Shown here: positions 7,628 to 15,709 of the stretch, piece after piece | Numbering within the stretch: the stretch's first letter is position 1 | Layout of the letters: the number at the start of each line of letters is the position of its first letter | Notes under the pieces: model-generated | Database searches by the model: none | The model's input: only the letters and a program-made list of their open reading frames with translations | Told to the model about the DNA's origin: nothing | Assembly: GCA_012512505.1 (NCBI GenBank) | Contig: JAAZEB010000156.1 | Location: forward strand, 1 to 45,385 | Source: Armatimonadota bacterium | GTDB lineage: Bacteria > Armatimonadota > JAAZEB01 | DNA length: 45,385 bases | Direction: 5' to 3' | Position numbers and translations under genes: made by a program

Positions 7628-8950
7628 ATGCGACGGCCCGCCATCCGAAAAGGACGCGAGCGCGGCATGGCCCTGGTGATGGCCATCGTCATTGCTTTAG
7701 TTTGCCTGGTGATCGTTGCCGGCTTGATGCAATACGTGATCAGCGAGTACCGGGCCACCCACCTGGACTGGCGGCGTGTTCAGGCGCTCTACTGCGCCGA
7801 GGCTGGAGTTGAGGCCGCTGTCGAGGCCCTGAAAAGCAACCCGACGCTCACCACCATCAGCGAGACAACCCTGGAATCGAGCCTCCCGGGAGCAACCGGC
7901 AGCTACGAAGTGAGCGTCACGCCGGTGCAGAGCGCCGGGGTGGATGATCCGCTGGGGGCCAAACAGATCACCGCGACCGGCTATGTGCCCTCGAAGGCCG
8001 AAGTGGCGGCCGGGCGGGGAGTTGACCGACGGGTGGTGGTCATCTACGGGCGAAGTACCTGGGACTTCGGCTTCGACGCGGTGCGTGCCCGCCAGGGGGT
8101 GGAGTACGGCTCCAACGACAACCTGACCGTCGTGGTGGATAGCAACTACAACATCGTCAACGATCCCTCCGTGGATGCCAGCATCCGGGTGACGGGGGAG
8201 GGTGCCACCATCGGCTCGGTCTACAGTACCGCGGCCAACAAAGCGCACGTCGCTGGCACTGTCTCCGCTCCGGGCACCGTCGACGTAAACCCGTCGCGCA
8301 CCCAGGGGGTCTTCACCGGCCCCGACCAGCACGTGCCAAACGCCTTTCCCGACGCGGCAACGCTGGGCTACGATGCCGCGGGCAACCTGGTGTGGCCGCC
8401 GGTGGGCGATACCTGGGCCGCGAACTACTACCAGGAGGCGCTCGCCGGAGGCACCATCTACTCCGCCAGCGGCACGATCGTCGGGCCGAAGTACATCGAG
8501 TTAGGGGGGAGCGGCACCCTGAGCGGCGTCACCTTGCGCGGCCCCGGCACGATCTTCGTCCACGGCAACATGGGAGACAACGTCACCAACGGCGCTCCGC
8601 CCGCCACGCTAGTGGTCTCCGGCAACTTCACCACGACCGGCAACACCTTCTATCGCTACAACCCCGCCCCGGGCACCGAGGAGGCGGAGCCGGCGCTGAT
8701 CCTGTTTGGAGAGACGGCGGAGATCAAGGGCAACTCCACCTGGTACCTGAACGGCCCGCTGTACGCCCTCAACCCCAACGCCCAGGTGCTGATCAACGAC
8801 TCGGCCATCACCTGCTTCGGGGCGCTGGTCTCCAACGGCACGGTGAAGTTCAAGTCGAGCAAGGGGGCCCTAGGCTTCCCGCAGATGCTGAAGAGCAAGC
8901 GCTTCACCCTGCGCGGCCTACCGATGGTTCTCTCTTACGCCGCGCAGTGA
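7628..8950 (+). CDS. PilX-like pilus assembly protein with large C-terminal domain
   Basis: A 440-residue protein. A basic start is followed by RGMALVMAIVIALVCLVIVAG, a single membrane helix, then QALYCAEAGVEAAVEAL, the hallmark of PilX N-terminal regions in which an AEAG motif follows the helix. The remaining 350 residues are Gly/Asn/Thr-rich and repetitive in beta-strand character (for example GTLSGVTLRGPGTIFVHG), suggesting a right-handed beta-helix or similar extracellular domain, much larger than classical PilX. GGAGGGGGAG precedes the ATG. Last gene of the pilV-pilW-pilX-like trio, facing the TPR gene tail to tail with 30 bp between them. The large domain may be adhesive or may be the displayed tip; this is inference. 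Confidence 0.75.
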   Translation: MRRPAIRKGRERGMALVMAIVIALVCLVIVAGLMQYVISEYRATHLDWRRVQALYCAEAGVEAAVEALKSNPTLTTISETTLESSLPGATGSYEVSVTPVQSAGVDDPLGAKQITATGYVPSKAEVAAGRGVDRRVVVIYGRSTWDFGFDAVRARQGVEYGSNDNLTVVVDSNYNIVNDPSVDASIRVTGEGATIGSVYSTAANKAHVAGTVSAPGTVDVNPSRTQGVFTGPDQHVPNAFPDAATLGYDAAGNLVWPPVGDTWAANYYQEALAGGTIYSASGTIVGPKYIELGGSGTLSGVTLRGPGTIFVHGNMGDNVTNGAPPATLVVSGNFTTTGNTFYRYNPAPGTEEAEPALILFGETAEIKGNSTWYLNGPLYALNPNAQVLINDSAITCFGALVSNGTVKFKSSKGALGFPQMLKSKRFTLRGLPMVLSYAAQ

Positions 8951-8980
8951 TGCCGTGTGCCCGGTGTGGCCAGCGGGGGC

Positions 8981-9898
8981 CTACTCCTCGCGGATTTCGC
9001 CTTCCTGGTCGATGGCCCAGAGGGTGCCGTCGGGGAGGGTGGCGCGCACCGTGTAGCTCTCCGCCTCGGTGGCGCCCTCGCTGATCACGGCGTCGCGGCA
9101 ATCGGGCAGTGGCAGGCCAGAGGCGGCGCCCGCGTCGATCCACTGCAGCGCCTCTAGCTCCGCCAGCGTGGCGTAGCGGCCCTGCTCGGATCGGTAGCGC
9201 TGCTGGGCTGCGGCGACGCGGTGCAGGAAGGTGGCGACCTCGGGCGGGCACGGCTCTGCTGGCGGCTCTTGCGTCGTGGCGATCTCCGGCGGCGATGGTG
9301 CTGCCCCAGCTACCGCTGGCGCGGTCTCCGCGGGAGCGCGCGGGGCCACCCTCAGCGCGTGCAGTTGGCCAAACGCCAGCAGCAACAGTACCACCAGGAC
9401 CGTCCCCATGCTGCCCAACACGAAGAGCAGGCGCCGTGGCTCGTAGGCGGGGAGGCTGCCCGGGGCGGTGGACGGCGGCAGGTGGAGCGCCAGCACGGCA
9501 CGGTCTTCGGGGCGCGGCAGTAGCTCTAGCGTGGCCCGGGCCTCACTGCACTCGGGATCGCTCCGGAGGGCGGCCTCCAGCATCGCGCGCGCCTCGTCGT
9601 GTTGCTGCCGGCGGAACAGAAGTTGGCCCAGGGCGCAGAGCGCCGCCGGGTCTTCCGGCCGCAGCGCGAGCGCCTGCCGCAGGCTGGCCTCTGCCCGCTC
9701 AGGGTTGCCGCACGCCGCGTGGGCGCGCCCCAGGTGATAATGGGCCGCGAAGTTGTCCGGCTGCAGCGTCGCCGCCAGGCTCAACAGCGGGATCGCCTCC
9801 CCGGCACGCCCCTCTTCCAGTGCCTTCAGCGCCAGCGCCAGGCTGTTGCTGCCCCCGGATCCAGCGCGCTCTTCCACCCGTTCTCTCCACCCGATCAC
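8981..9898 (-). CDS. TPR membrane protein with pilin-like C-terminal domain
   Basis: A 305-residue protein starting at GTG. Residues about 20-135 are three to four tetratricopeptide repeats (LQPDNFAAHYHLGRAHAACG, LRPEDPAALCALGQLLF). A transmembrane helix follows near residues 150-175 (LLFVLGSMGTVLVVLLLLAF), then a Pro/Ala linker. The last 85 residues read like the soluble part of a type IV pilin or GspG: AAAQQRYRSEQGRYATLAEL, a YTVRATL strand and a terminal IDQEGEIRE. This places a cytosolic TPR module and a periplasmic pilin-like module on opposite membrane faces. The gene faces the pseudopilin cluster and lies 86 bp downstream of the MEMO-family gene, perhaps in one transcript. I know of no named family for the whole architecture. 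Confidence 0.65.
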   Translation of the reverse strand: MIGWRERVEERAGSGGSNSLALALKALEEGRAGEAIPLLSLAATLQPDNFAAHYHLGRAHAACGNPERAEASLRQALALRPEDPAALCALGQLLFRRQQHDEARAMLEAALRSDPECSEARATLELLPRPEDRAVLALHLPPSTAPGSLPAYEPRRLLFVLGSMGTVLVVLLLLAFGQLHALRVAPRAPAETAPAVAGAAPSPPEIATTQEPPAEPCPPEVATFLHRVAAAQQRYRSEQGRYATLAELEALQWIDAGAASGLPLPDCRDAVISEGATEAESYTVRATLPDGTLWAIDQEGEIREE

Positions 9899-9984
9899 TC
9901 GCCCGGAGGGGGGGCGAGCGCGGCCGCCACCCCTGATCTGCTATTCGGCAGGTCGGCTGCCGCCATTGAGTGGCCGCCTGCCGG

Positions 9985-10848
9985 CTACCGGCAGACCTTC
10001 ACGGCGGCATAGCCGACCACTCGGCTGTCGTCGCCGGTGATATCGCCGGACGTAGTGTAGAGCAGGGTCTCGCTGCGGCGGGCGCCCAGGCGCCGGGCGG
10101 CCGCCAGCATCGCCGCCACCGGTCCGTAACCGCAGGTGGTGATGCGGTGCTCGCGAACGACCTCGAAGAGCGCCTCGCCATCCAGCCGCGCGATGGCGTC
10201 CAACGCGTAGCGGTCTTGCGCCCGGGCCCGCGCGGCCGACTCGTAGTGGCTGAAGTCGCTGGAGGCGATGATGACGGCGCGGCGCTCGCGGCACGCCTCG
10301 GCGATCGCCTCACCCAGGGCCACGCAGTCGGGCAGCGAGTAGTGCTTCATGGCGATCGGGACGATGGCGAGGCTGGGGCCATAGAGTAACTGGAGGAAGG
10401 GAAGCTGCACCTCCACCGCGTGCTCGTTCAGGTGGGGCAGCACGTCTGGCGTCACCAGGCCACACGCTTCCTGGATGGCGGTGGCCAGTGCGGCATCCAC
10501 CGGTACCGGCCCGAGCGGCGTCTGCCAGGCGCCCTCGGGCCAGACGGCGTTGTCGGCCCCCATGCCGTGGTGGTTGGGGCAGAGAATCACCGCCACCTCC
10601 AACGGGCCATCCAGCGCCAGGGCGCGGTACGCGTGCGCGGCGGCATAGCCGGAGTAGATCAGGCCGGCGTGCGGGCAAACCAGGCCGAGTAGCTCCCGCG
10701 GCCCACTCTCCGCCACCGCCGGGATCTCGCCCGGCCCGGGCGGACGAGCGAAGCACTCGGATACCTGGGCGCGCAAGGCGTCCGGATCCGCCGGGTAGAA
10801 CATGCCCGCCACTGCCGGGCGGCGCAGCGCCGGGAATCGCGTTGACAT
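9985..10848 (-). CDS. MEMO1-family protein (AmmeMemoRadiSam system protein B)
   Basis: A 287-residue MEMO-family protein, the fold related to class III extradiol dioxygenases. Signatures: RRPAVAGMFYPADP at the start, CPHAGLIYSGYAAAHAY, CPNHHG and ASSDFSHYE, which hold the conserved His and Asp positions of the family. In bacteria and archaea MEMO often travels with an AMMECR1 domain protein and a radical SAM protein; neither is next to it here. The biochemical role is uncertain. The start is well supported: GGGGAGGAG lies just before the ATG. It lies between the M1 peptidase gene upstream (99 bp) and the TPR gene downstream on the same strand. Confidence 0.9.
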   Translation of the reverse strand: MSTRFPALRRPAVAGMFYPADPDALRAQVSECFARPPGPGEIPAVAESGPRELLGLVCPHAGLIYSGYAAAHAYRALALDGPLEVAVILCPNHHGMGADNAVWPEGAWQTPLGPVPVDAALATAIQEACGLVTPDVLPHLNEHAVEVQLPFLQLLYGPSLAIVPIAMKHYSLPDCVALGEAIAEACRERRAVIIASSDFSHYESAARARAQDRYALDAIARLDGEALFEVVREHRITTCGYGPVAAMLAAARRLGARRSETLLYTTSGDITGDDSRVVGYAAVKVCR

Positions 10849-10947
10849 GGTCTCCTCCCCTCGCCCGGCCGCACGCGCGCCAACGCGGGTCGCCGAGGAG
10901 GGCCGTGCCCCGCCGCGGGTCCATGGCGGCGATCCCTCGTTGTCGCC

Positions 10948-12912
10948 TCAGGGGCCGGTATCGCCCAGGCTCTCCACCCGGCGCGGGGCGTACTTCAGCC
11001 ACCAGCGCTCGGGGTCAAACTCGATGCTGGTCACCTCCCCGCGCCCCGGGAGGCGAAGTTGAGCCGTCGGGCCTTCCAGGTGCAGCGTGTGCCGCGACCT
11101 GCCGGCAGTGCCGGCCACCACGATCTCGAGGTTCCCCGTGTAGGGCGTGCCCTCCTGTTGGAGGGTCAGCAGGCGCTGCCCGTTCCGGGTGACCACGGCG
11201 TACTTCAGGCGCAGGGCACCCGGCCGGCGCAGCCACTGGTCGAAGAACCACCGCAGCGGCCGGCCATGTACCTCGGCGGCCAGCCGCTCGAAGTCGGTGA
11301 TGTCGGCGCGGCGCCCGCCATAGCGCTCGGCGAAGGTGCGCAGCAGGCGGCGGAACGGCGCCTCACCCAGCACCCCCCGCAGCGAGTGGAGCACGTAAGC
11401 GCCCTTGTAGTAGATGACTCCTTCATAGCTGCCGCCCTGCTGGTAGGGATCCGTCTCGGCAATCGGCGGTTCCATCCCACTGGTGATCGCCGCCTGGTAG
11501 CGCTGGCTCAGCTCCTTGAGGCCCGCCAGCAGTGCCGCGCGCCCGCCGACATGCTCCTGGTACAACAGGGAGGAGTACTCCGCGAACGCCTCGCTGAGCC
11601 AGCCGGCGCCCAGGCCCCGCGGCGCGATGTGATTGCCCCACCACTGGTGGGCGATCTCGTGGGCCAGGAAAGGAACGGGTAGCTCCGGCTGGGCGAAGCT
11701 CTGCTCCGTCAGCAGCAGCAGCGTCGTCGAGCCGTAGCCGCCGGGGAAGATCGGAATCTCGGCGATGGCCAGCTTTGGATAGGCGTAGGCGCCAAACCGC
11801 TCGGCGTAGAAGCGGAGGATCCGCTCGGTTGCCGCGCGGTAGGCCGGGCCTTTGGCGGCGTGGCGCGGGGTTAGGAACGACTCGACCACCACCGGCCCCC
11901 TGGCCGAGGCGCCATAAGCATAGCGCCCGGCCGCCAGGCAGATCATCTGCATCGGAGCGGCGCTCTCCCAATGGAAGGTGACCTCGCGCGGCCCCACCTC
12001 CTTGCGTGTCAGCCGGCCGGCGCAGACGGCGGTGTGACCCCGGGGCACGCGCACGGCGATCCGCAGCGGCGCGTGGAAGTCCAGTTCGCCAACGGAGGGA
12101 TACCAACGGCTCTCCGGGCGCAGGTAGACGCCGCGGGCATCGATCAGATCGCCCCCGGGAAGGAGCGGGGTGCGCGCCCGGCGGGCGTAGCGCACCACGA
12201 CGCGGGCGGTAGCGCCCCGGCGCATCGGGGCGGCGATGGTGAGGCGGTCGTGGGTGTGTGTGTAGCGGGCGGGCCGGCCGTTCACCCGCAGTGCCTCCAC
12301 GTCAAACTCGCGGTGCAGCGCCAGCGTGATTTCGCGGAGGTTCTGACGCGCTTGCAGCGTCAGCGTGGCGCGCGCGCGCAAAGTGTGCGCCGCGGGCATC
12401 AGGTGGACCTCCATCGCGTAGTCGGTGATGCCGGCGGCGCTCGGCTGGTGGAAAAGCCGGGTGAGGGGCGGTGCAGGGCGCACGCCTTTTCCGGCTTGTA
12501 GCGGGAGGCGCGCCTGGCGTTCGGTGACGGCGGCGGGGGGGCGAGTGAGGGCAGCCAGCTCGCGGCGGGCCTGAGGGTGGTCCGGGTCGAGGGTGAGCAC
12601 CTCGCGCATTGCCCGCCGGGCCTCTTGCAGGTTGCCGTGCCGCTTTTGGTCGAGCCCGGCGTGAAAGTGGCGCGTGGCCAGTTCGGCGCGGGCCGCGCGC
12701 CGATAGCCGGCCTGGGCCCACAGGAAGAGGGCGAGGCAGCAGAGGAAGAGCAGCGCCACGACGGGGCGTCGTTGGCTGCGGGGGCCCAGCACCGCCGCGA
12801 GGACGGCTCCGGCGACGGTCGCCGCCACCAACAGCGCCCAGTGTGTGCTGGAAAGGGCCATCGTCGCCATCGGAGGGAGCAGCCCCGCGCCCCGGCGCGC
12901 GCCGCGCGGCAC
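10948..12912 (-). CDS. Membrane-anchored M1-family metallopeptidase
   Basis: A 654-residue protein with one or two N-terminal membrane helices (residues about 20-70), a short TPR-like stretch, then an aminopeptidase N-type beta domain and thermolysin-like domain. The zinc site is complete: HEIAH at 418-422 followed by Glu441 in WLSEAF, 18 residues later, as in gluzincins. The exopeptidase motif GxMEN just upstream is replaced by FPGGYGSTTLLLLTE, so binding of the substrate amino terminus may differ from true aminopeptidases. The catalytic domain probably faces the periplasm. The annotated start is a GTG with AGGGG before it; ATG codons at 12870 and 12861 would shorten it by 14 or 17 residues and still precede the first helix. 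Confidence 0.85.
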   Translation of the reverse strand: MPRGARRGAGLLPPMATMALSSTHWALLVAATVAGAVLAAVLGPRSQRRPVVALLFLCCLALFLWAQAGYRRAARAELATRHFHAGLDQKRHGNLQEARRAMREVLTLDPDHPQARRELAALTRPPAAVTERQARLPLQAGKGVRPAPPLTRLFHQPSAAGITDYAMEVHLMPAAHTLRARATLTLQARQNLREITLALHREFDVEALRVNGRPARYTHTHDRLTIAAPMRRGATARVVVRYARRARTPLLPGGDLIDARGVYLRPESRWYPSVGELDFHAPLRIAVRVPRGHTAVCAGRLTRKEVGPREVTFHWESAAPMQMICLAAGRYAYGASARGPVVVESFLTPRHAAKGPAYRAATERILRFYAERFGAYAYPKLAIAEIPIFPGGYGSTTLLLLTEQSFAQPELPVPFLAHEIAHQWWGNHIAPRGLGAGWLSEAFAEYSSLLYQEHVGGRAALLAGLKELSQRYQAAITSGMEPPIAETDPYQQGGSYEGVIYYKGAYVLHSLRGVLGEAPFRRLLRTFAERYGGRRADITDFERLAAEVHGRPLRWFFDQWLRRPGALRLKYAVVTRNGQRLLTLQQEGTPYTGNLEIVVAGTAGRSRHTLHLEGPTAQLRLPGRGEVTSIEFDPERWWLKYAPRRVESLGDTGP

Positions 12913-12972
12913 CCTGCCCCTGGAAATCGCCCGCGCCGAAAGGGCCCCGCGCCGGTCGCCGGTCGCCAGGTG

Positions 12973-13278
12973 TTAGCGGCTGGCCAGGTAGAGGTGAATC
13001 CCCTTGCTGGAGAAGAGCGAGCCGGCCAACACCATCACGAACAGCGAGACTACTTTGACCCCCAGTGCGGCAAAGGTGCCCGCCAGCCCAGGGCCCTCCT
13101 TGGCCGCGTCCGCTCCCGGCGGCGTCGCCGCCATGGCCGTCAGGATCCCGGTATCGTTGAACAGGCGCATCGCCAGCATGAAGACGAACGCCAGCAGACA
13201 AACGCCTACCAGAAAGGTGATGAGGCCAACCGTGGTGCCAACCACGTCCTGGCGAGCCCGGACCTCCTCCTTGGCCAT
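12973..13278 (-). CDS. Small two-helix membrane protein, unknown function
   Basis: A 101-residue protein that I do not recognise. It has two clear hydrophobic helices: GLITFLVGVCLLAFVFMLAM near residues 20-40 and ALGVKVVSLFVMVLAGSLF near 70-90, separated by a 30-residue Gly/Ala/Pro loop. The N-terminus is charged (MAKEEVRARQD). The ATG at 13278 has AAGGAG six bases upstream, and its own promoter is visible at 13318-13346, so it is independently transcribed and may lead the downstream M1 peptidase gene 60 bp away. It could be an accessory subunit for that protein; only position supports this. Confidence 0.7.
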   Translation of the reverse strand: MAKEEVRARQDVVGTTVGLITFLVGVCLLAFVFMLAMRLFNDTGILTAMAATPPGADAAKEGPGLAGTFAALGVKVVSLFVMVLAGSLFSSKGIHLYLASR

Positions 13279-13317
13279 GGGGTTCTCCTTCGGAGCCAAA
13301 TCCTGCGTCATGGGCCT

Positions 13318-13346
13318 ATTCTACCATACGGCAGAGGGCCGGTCAA
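13318..13346 (-). promoter_or_regulatory. Sigma-70 promoter for the small membrane protein
   Basis: Read on the minus strand: TTGACC (13341-13346), 17 bp, TAGAAT (13318-13323). Transcription would start near 13311, giving a leader of about 33 nt to the ATG at 13278, which contains the AAGGAG ribosome site. Confidence 0.7.
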
Positions 13347-13374
13347 GGAAAGCGCGTCGCCCGAAAAGCCACGG

Positions 13375-13440
13375 TAACGGGGCCGGCGAGACGCCGGCGA
13401 TCCGACCGGTCGGCATCGGAGACGCCTCCTGCGCCCGCAT
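13375..13440 (+). repeat. Interspersed repeat, family B, copy 2
   Basis: Contains the palindrome CCGGCGAGACGCCGG, then CGATCCGACCG and the second half GTCGGCATCGGAGACGCCTC. It matches copies at 188-246 and 22823-22886. It sits between the promoter of the small membrane protein and the first recA promoter. Confidence 0.65.
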
Positions 13441-13457
13441 CCCAACCGCCAGGGGCA

Positions 13458-13485
13458 TTGACGCCTGCTTCTACCATGCTATAAT
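13458..13485 (+). promoter_or_regulatory. recA promoter P1
   Basis: TTGACG (13458-13463), 16 bp, TATAAT (13480-13485). Its predicted start near 13492 would transcribe the foldable leader at 13501-13564 and run through P2 into recA, leaving a leader of about 265 nt. Confidence 0.75.
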
Positions 13486-13500
13486 ACGGGCAACCCCACC

Positions 13501-13564
13501 GCTCTGGCCTCCAGCCCCAGAGCACCCGGGGGCGGTTGGGTGCCCTTCCGGGAGGCTGGAGGCC
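13501..13564 (+). promoter_or_regulatory. Foldable RNA leader element between the recA promoters
   Basis: Two mutually exclusive stems can form. Stem I pairs GCTCTGG (13501-13507) with CCAGAGC (13517-13523). Stem II pairs GGCCTCCAGCC (13506-13516) with GGCTGGAGGCC (13554-13564), 11 perfect pairs, and can enclose GCACCC (13522-13527) with GGGTGC (13538-13543). No U-run follows, so it is not a classical terminator. It matches no riboswitch or small RNA class that I recognise. Function is unknown; it lies only on the P1 transcript. Confidence 0.45.
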
Positions 13565-13586
13565 GACCGGACGCGCGCCCCGCAGG

Positions 13587-13600
13587 AGAACTGATGTTTG
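13587..13600 (+). promoter_or_regulatory. Candidate LexA (SOS) box
   Basis: AGAACTGATGTTTG matches the GAAC-N4-GTTY core of the Gram-positive-type LexA operator, with mismatches at the two outer bases and at one inner purine position. It overlaps the -35 box of recA promoter P2 (13598-13603), the place expected for an SOS repressor site. No lexA gene lies in the window. Confidence 0.45.
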
Positions 13601-13627
13601 ACGCCCGTGCCGCCGATATGCTATAAT
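13598..13627 (+). promoter_or_regulatory. recA promoter P2
   Basis: TTGACG (13598-13603), 18 bp, TATAAT (13622-13627). P1 and P2 share TTGACGCC at the -35 side and ATGCTATAAT at the -10 side, as if one arose by duplication. Predicted start near 13634, giving a 125-nt leader that ends in AGGAGGCAGGAGA before the recA ATG. Confidence 0.8.
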
Positions 13628-13758
13628 CAGTCCGGCAAAGCGCGCGCATCGCGGCCGCGCACCCGATGGGGAATGGCATCCGTTCTGGCTGCAGCTCCCG
13701 CCTGCGGTGCCCCGTCGGCTTGCAGCGATTGTGGATCGCAAATCTAGGAGGCAGGAGA

Positions 13759-14811
13759 ATGGCCGTTCAGGCGAACCAGCGAGAGGATGCCCTCAATCGG
13801 GCACTGCTGCAGATCGAGAAGCAGTTTGGCAAGGGGTCGGTGATGCGCCTGGGCGAGCGCCCCCGCCAGCACGTCGAGGTGATCCCGACCGGTTGTATGC
13901 CGCTAGATCTGGCGCTCGGCGTTGGCGGGCTGCCGCGTGGTCGTATCGTCGAGATCTACGGGCCAGAGTCGAGCGGCAAGACGACGGTGGCGCTGCAGGT
14001 GATCGCCGAGGCGCAGCGCGCCGGCGGGATTGCCGCCTTCGTCGATGCCGAGCACGCCCTCGACCCGGTCTACGCCGCCAACCTAGGGGTGGACGTGGAC
14101 AACCTCCTCATCTGCCAGCCGGACTGGGGCGAGCAGGCGATGGAGATCACCGACGTTCTGGTGCGCAGTGGCACGGTGGACCTGGTGGCGGTCGACTCGG
14201 TGGCGGCGCTGGTGCCCAAGGCCGAGATCGACGGCGAGATGGGCGACTCCTTCGTGGGCATCCAAGCGCGCCTGATGAGCCAGGCGATGCGCAAGTTGAG
14301 CGGCAGCCTCAGCCGGGCCAACACCACCTGCTTGTTCATCAACCAGATCCGCGAGAAGATCGGCGTCATGTTCGGCAACCCCGAGGTGACCCCGGGCGGG
14401 CGGGCGCTGAAGTTCTACGCAAGCGTGCGCATCGAGGTGCGCCGCATCGAGTCGCTGAAGCAGGGCACCGAGGTAATTGGCAACCGCGTGCGCGCCAAGA
14501 TCGTGAAGAACAAGGTGGCGCCCCCCTTCCGCGAGGCGGAGTTCGACATCATCTTCGGCAAAGGGATCAGCCGCGCCGGTGGCCTCCTCGACGTGGCCGA
14601 GAAGCTGGGGATCATCTCTAAGTCCGGCACCTGGTGGAGCTACGGCGACGAGCGCATCGGCCAGGGACGCGACAACGCCCGCAACTACCTGGACGAGCAT
14701 CCCGACGTGGCCCGCGAGATCGAGGGCCGCGTCCGCGCCTCCTTCCAACAGGCGCCTGGCGACGAGGTGGCCGCCACTGCCAGCGACGACGAGGAAGCGC
14801 TGGACGAGTAG
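13759..14811 (+). CDS. Recombinase RecA
   Basis: A 350-residue RecA, normal length. It binds single-stranded DNA, drives strand exchange in homologous repair and triggers LexA self-cleavage in the SOS response. The Walker A motif GPESSGKT is at residues 68-75, the Walker B-type strand [12 protein letters not shown] follows, and the loop sequences [19 protein letters not shown] and [20 protein letters not shown] are intact. The C-terminus is acidic (DDEEALDE), as usual. The ATG at 13759 is preceded by AGGAGGCAGGAG; the frame is open 31 codons upstream, but that part lies in the leader. No recX follows directly: the DNA after the stop is the second GC-palindrome array. Two promoters and a candidate LexA box lie upstream. 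Confidence 0.98.
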   Translation: MAVQANQREDALNRALLQIEKQFGKGSVMRLGERPRQHVEVIPTGCMPLDLALGVGGLPRGRIVEIYGPESSGKTTVALQVIAEAQRAGGIAAFVDAEHALDPVYAANLGVDVDNLLICQPDWGEQAMEITDVLVRSGTVDLVAVDSVAALVPKAEIDGEMGDSFVGIQARLMSQAMRKLSGSLSRANTTCLFINQIREKIGVMFGNPEVTPGGRALKFYASVRIEVRRIESLKQGTEVIGNRVRAKIVKNKVAPPFREAEFDIIFGKGISRAGGLLDVAEKLGIISKSGTWWSYGDERIGQGRDNARNYLDEHPDVAREIEGRVRASFQQAPGDEVAATASDDEEALDE

Positions 14812-14819
14812 CCAGCCAC

Positions 14820-15000
14820 CAGAGCCCCCCCGGCCCCCCGAGATCGGGGGGAGCTCTGTTTCTTGGCCCCCCCAGCCCCCCAAGTATGGGGGGAGCTCTG
14901 TTTCTTGGCCCCCCGGGCCCCAAAGCCCCCCCGGCTTCGGGGGGGATGGGGGGGCCAACCTCGGCCATAGCCCCCGATCTTGGGGGGATGGGGGGCCTTC
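14820..15000. repeat. Tandem GC-palindrome array (family D), array 2
   Basis: Starts 9 bp after the recA stop. Two near-identical units of about 42 bp are visible (about 14826-14867 and 14868-14909), each with a perfect or near-perfect C6-N6-G6 hairpin (one is CCCCCCGAGATCGGGGGG) followed by AGCTCTGTTTCTTGG. Degenerate units continue to about 15000. It lies between the convergent ends of recA and the DJ-1-like gene and could stop transcription from both sides. Confidence 0.8.
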
Positions 15001-15008
15001 CCATTGGC

Positions 15009-15581
15009 TTAGCGGCCGGCTAGCAGCGGCTGCCGGGTGCTCGCGGCCTGGGTGAACAGGGCAATCATCGCCCGGTTGAACGCCGGCAGGTCGCCCGGAT
15101 TACGGCTCGACACCCAGTTGCCATCAGTGACCACCTCTTGGTCGAGCCAGGTGCCGCCAGCGTTGCGGATGTCGTCCTGCAGCGTGTAGTAGCTGGTGAG
15201 CGTGCGCCCGCGCACCAGGCCGGCGGAGATGAGCAGCCAGGGCGCGTGGCAGATGACCGCAATCGGCTTGCCGGCGGCGTCCATCGCCCGCACGAACGCC
15301 TGCGCTGCCCAGTTCATCCGCAGCGCGTCGGCGTTGATCACTCCCCCGGGGAGCATCAGCGCGTCGTACTCCTCAGCCTCAATGTCATCCAGGTTGTGAT
15401 CCACGTCTACCTGGATGCTCTTCTCATCGTGGCGCATCGCCTGGATTCGGCCCGGCTTCGGGGCCACCACCTCCACGCGGGCGCCGGCGTCGCGCAGCGC
15501 CTCCAGCGGCGAGGTCAGCTCCACCTCCTCGAAGCCATCAGTGGCGAGGATCGCCACGCGCATCCCGGATAGCTCAGGCAT
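15009..15581 (-). CDS. DJ-1/PfpI family protein (type 1 amidotransferase-like)
   Basis: A 190-residue DJ-1/PfpI protein. The nucleophile elbow AVICHAPWLL places Cys111 followed by His112, and the acidic residue that tunes the Cys is in DGFEEVEL near residue 18-19. LMLPGGVINADALR is the typical preceding strand and loop. Relatives act as stress proteins, glyoxalase III or deglycase-type enzymes, or intracellular peptidases; the C-terminal YYTLQDDIRNAGG and DGNWVSSRNPGDLPAF segments match the PfpI/YhbO branch. The ATG at 15581 has AAAGGGG eight bases upstream; the frame extends 29 codons further without support. It follows the MttB-like gene by 128 bp on the same strand. Confidence 0.88.
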   Translation of the reverse strand: MPELSGMRVAILATDGFEEVELTSPLEALRDAGARVEVVAPKPGRIQAMRHDEKSIQVDVDHNLDDIEAEEYDALMLPGGVINADALRMNWAAQAFVRAMDAAGKPIAVICHAPWLLISAGLVRGRTLTSYYTLQDDIRNAGGTWLDQEVVTDGNWVSSRNPGDLPAFNRAMIALFTQAASTRQPLLAGR

Positions 15582-15709
15582 TGGGGTACCCCTTTCGCGT
15601 GCCGGATTCGGTGCCGCGAGCGGCACCAGACCGCCGGGGCGTACCTCCCCGGCAGCCGGCCGCGCCAAACCCCACGCCGATCCGGTGTCTCCCCGTGGCG
15701 CCCGCTCGC

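Noticed and set aside
13594-13626. Ten-codon ATG-to-TAA frame after GGAGAA in the recA leader
   Set aside because: It coincides with both boxes of promoter P2, which explain its sequence better. A leader peptide cannot be excluded but has no further support.
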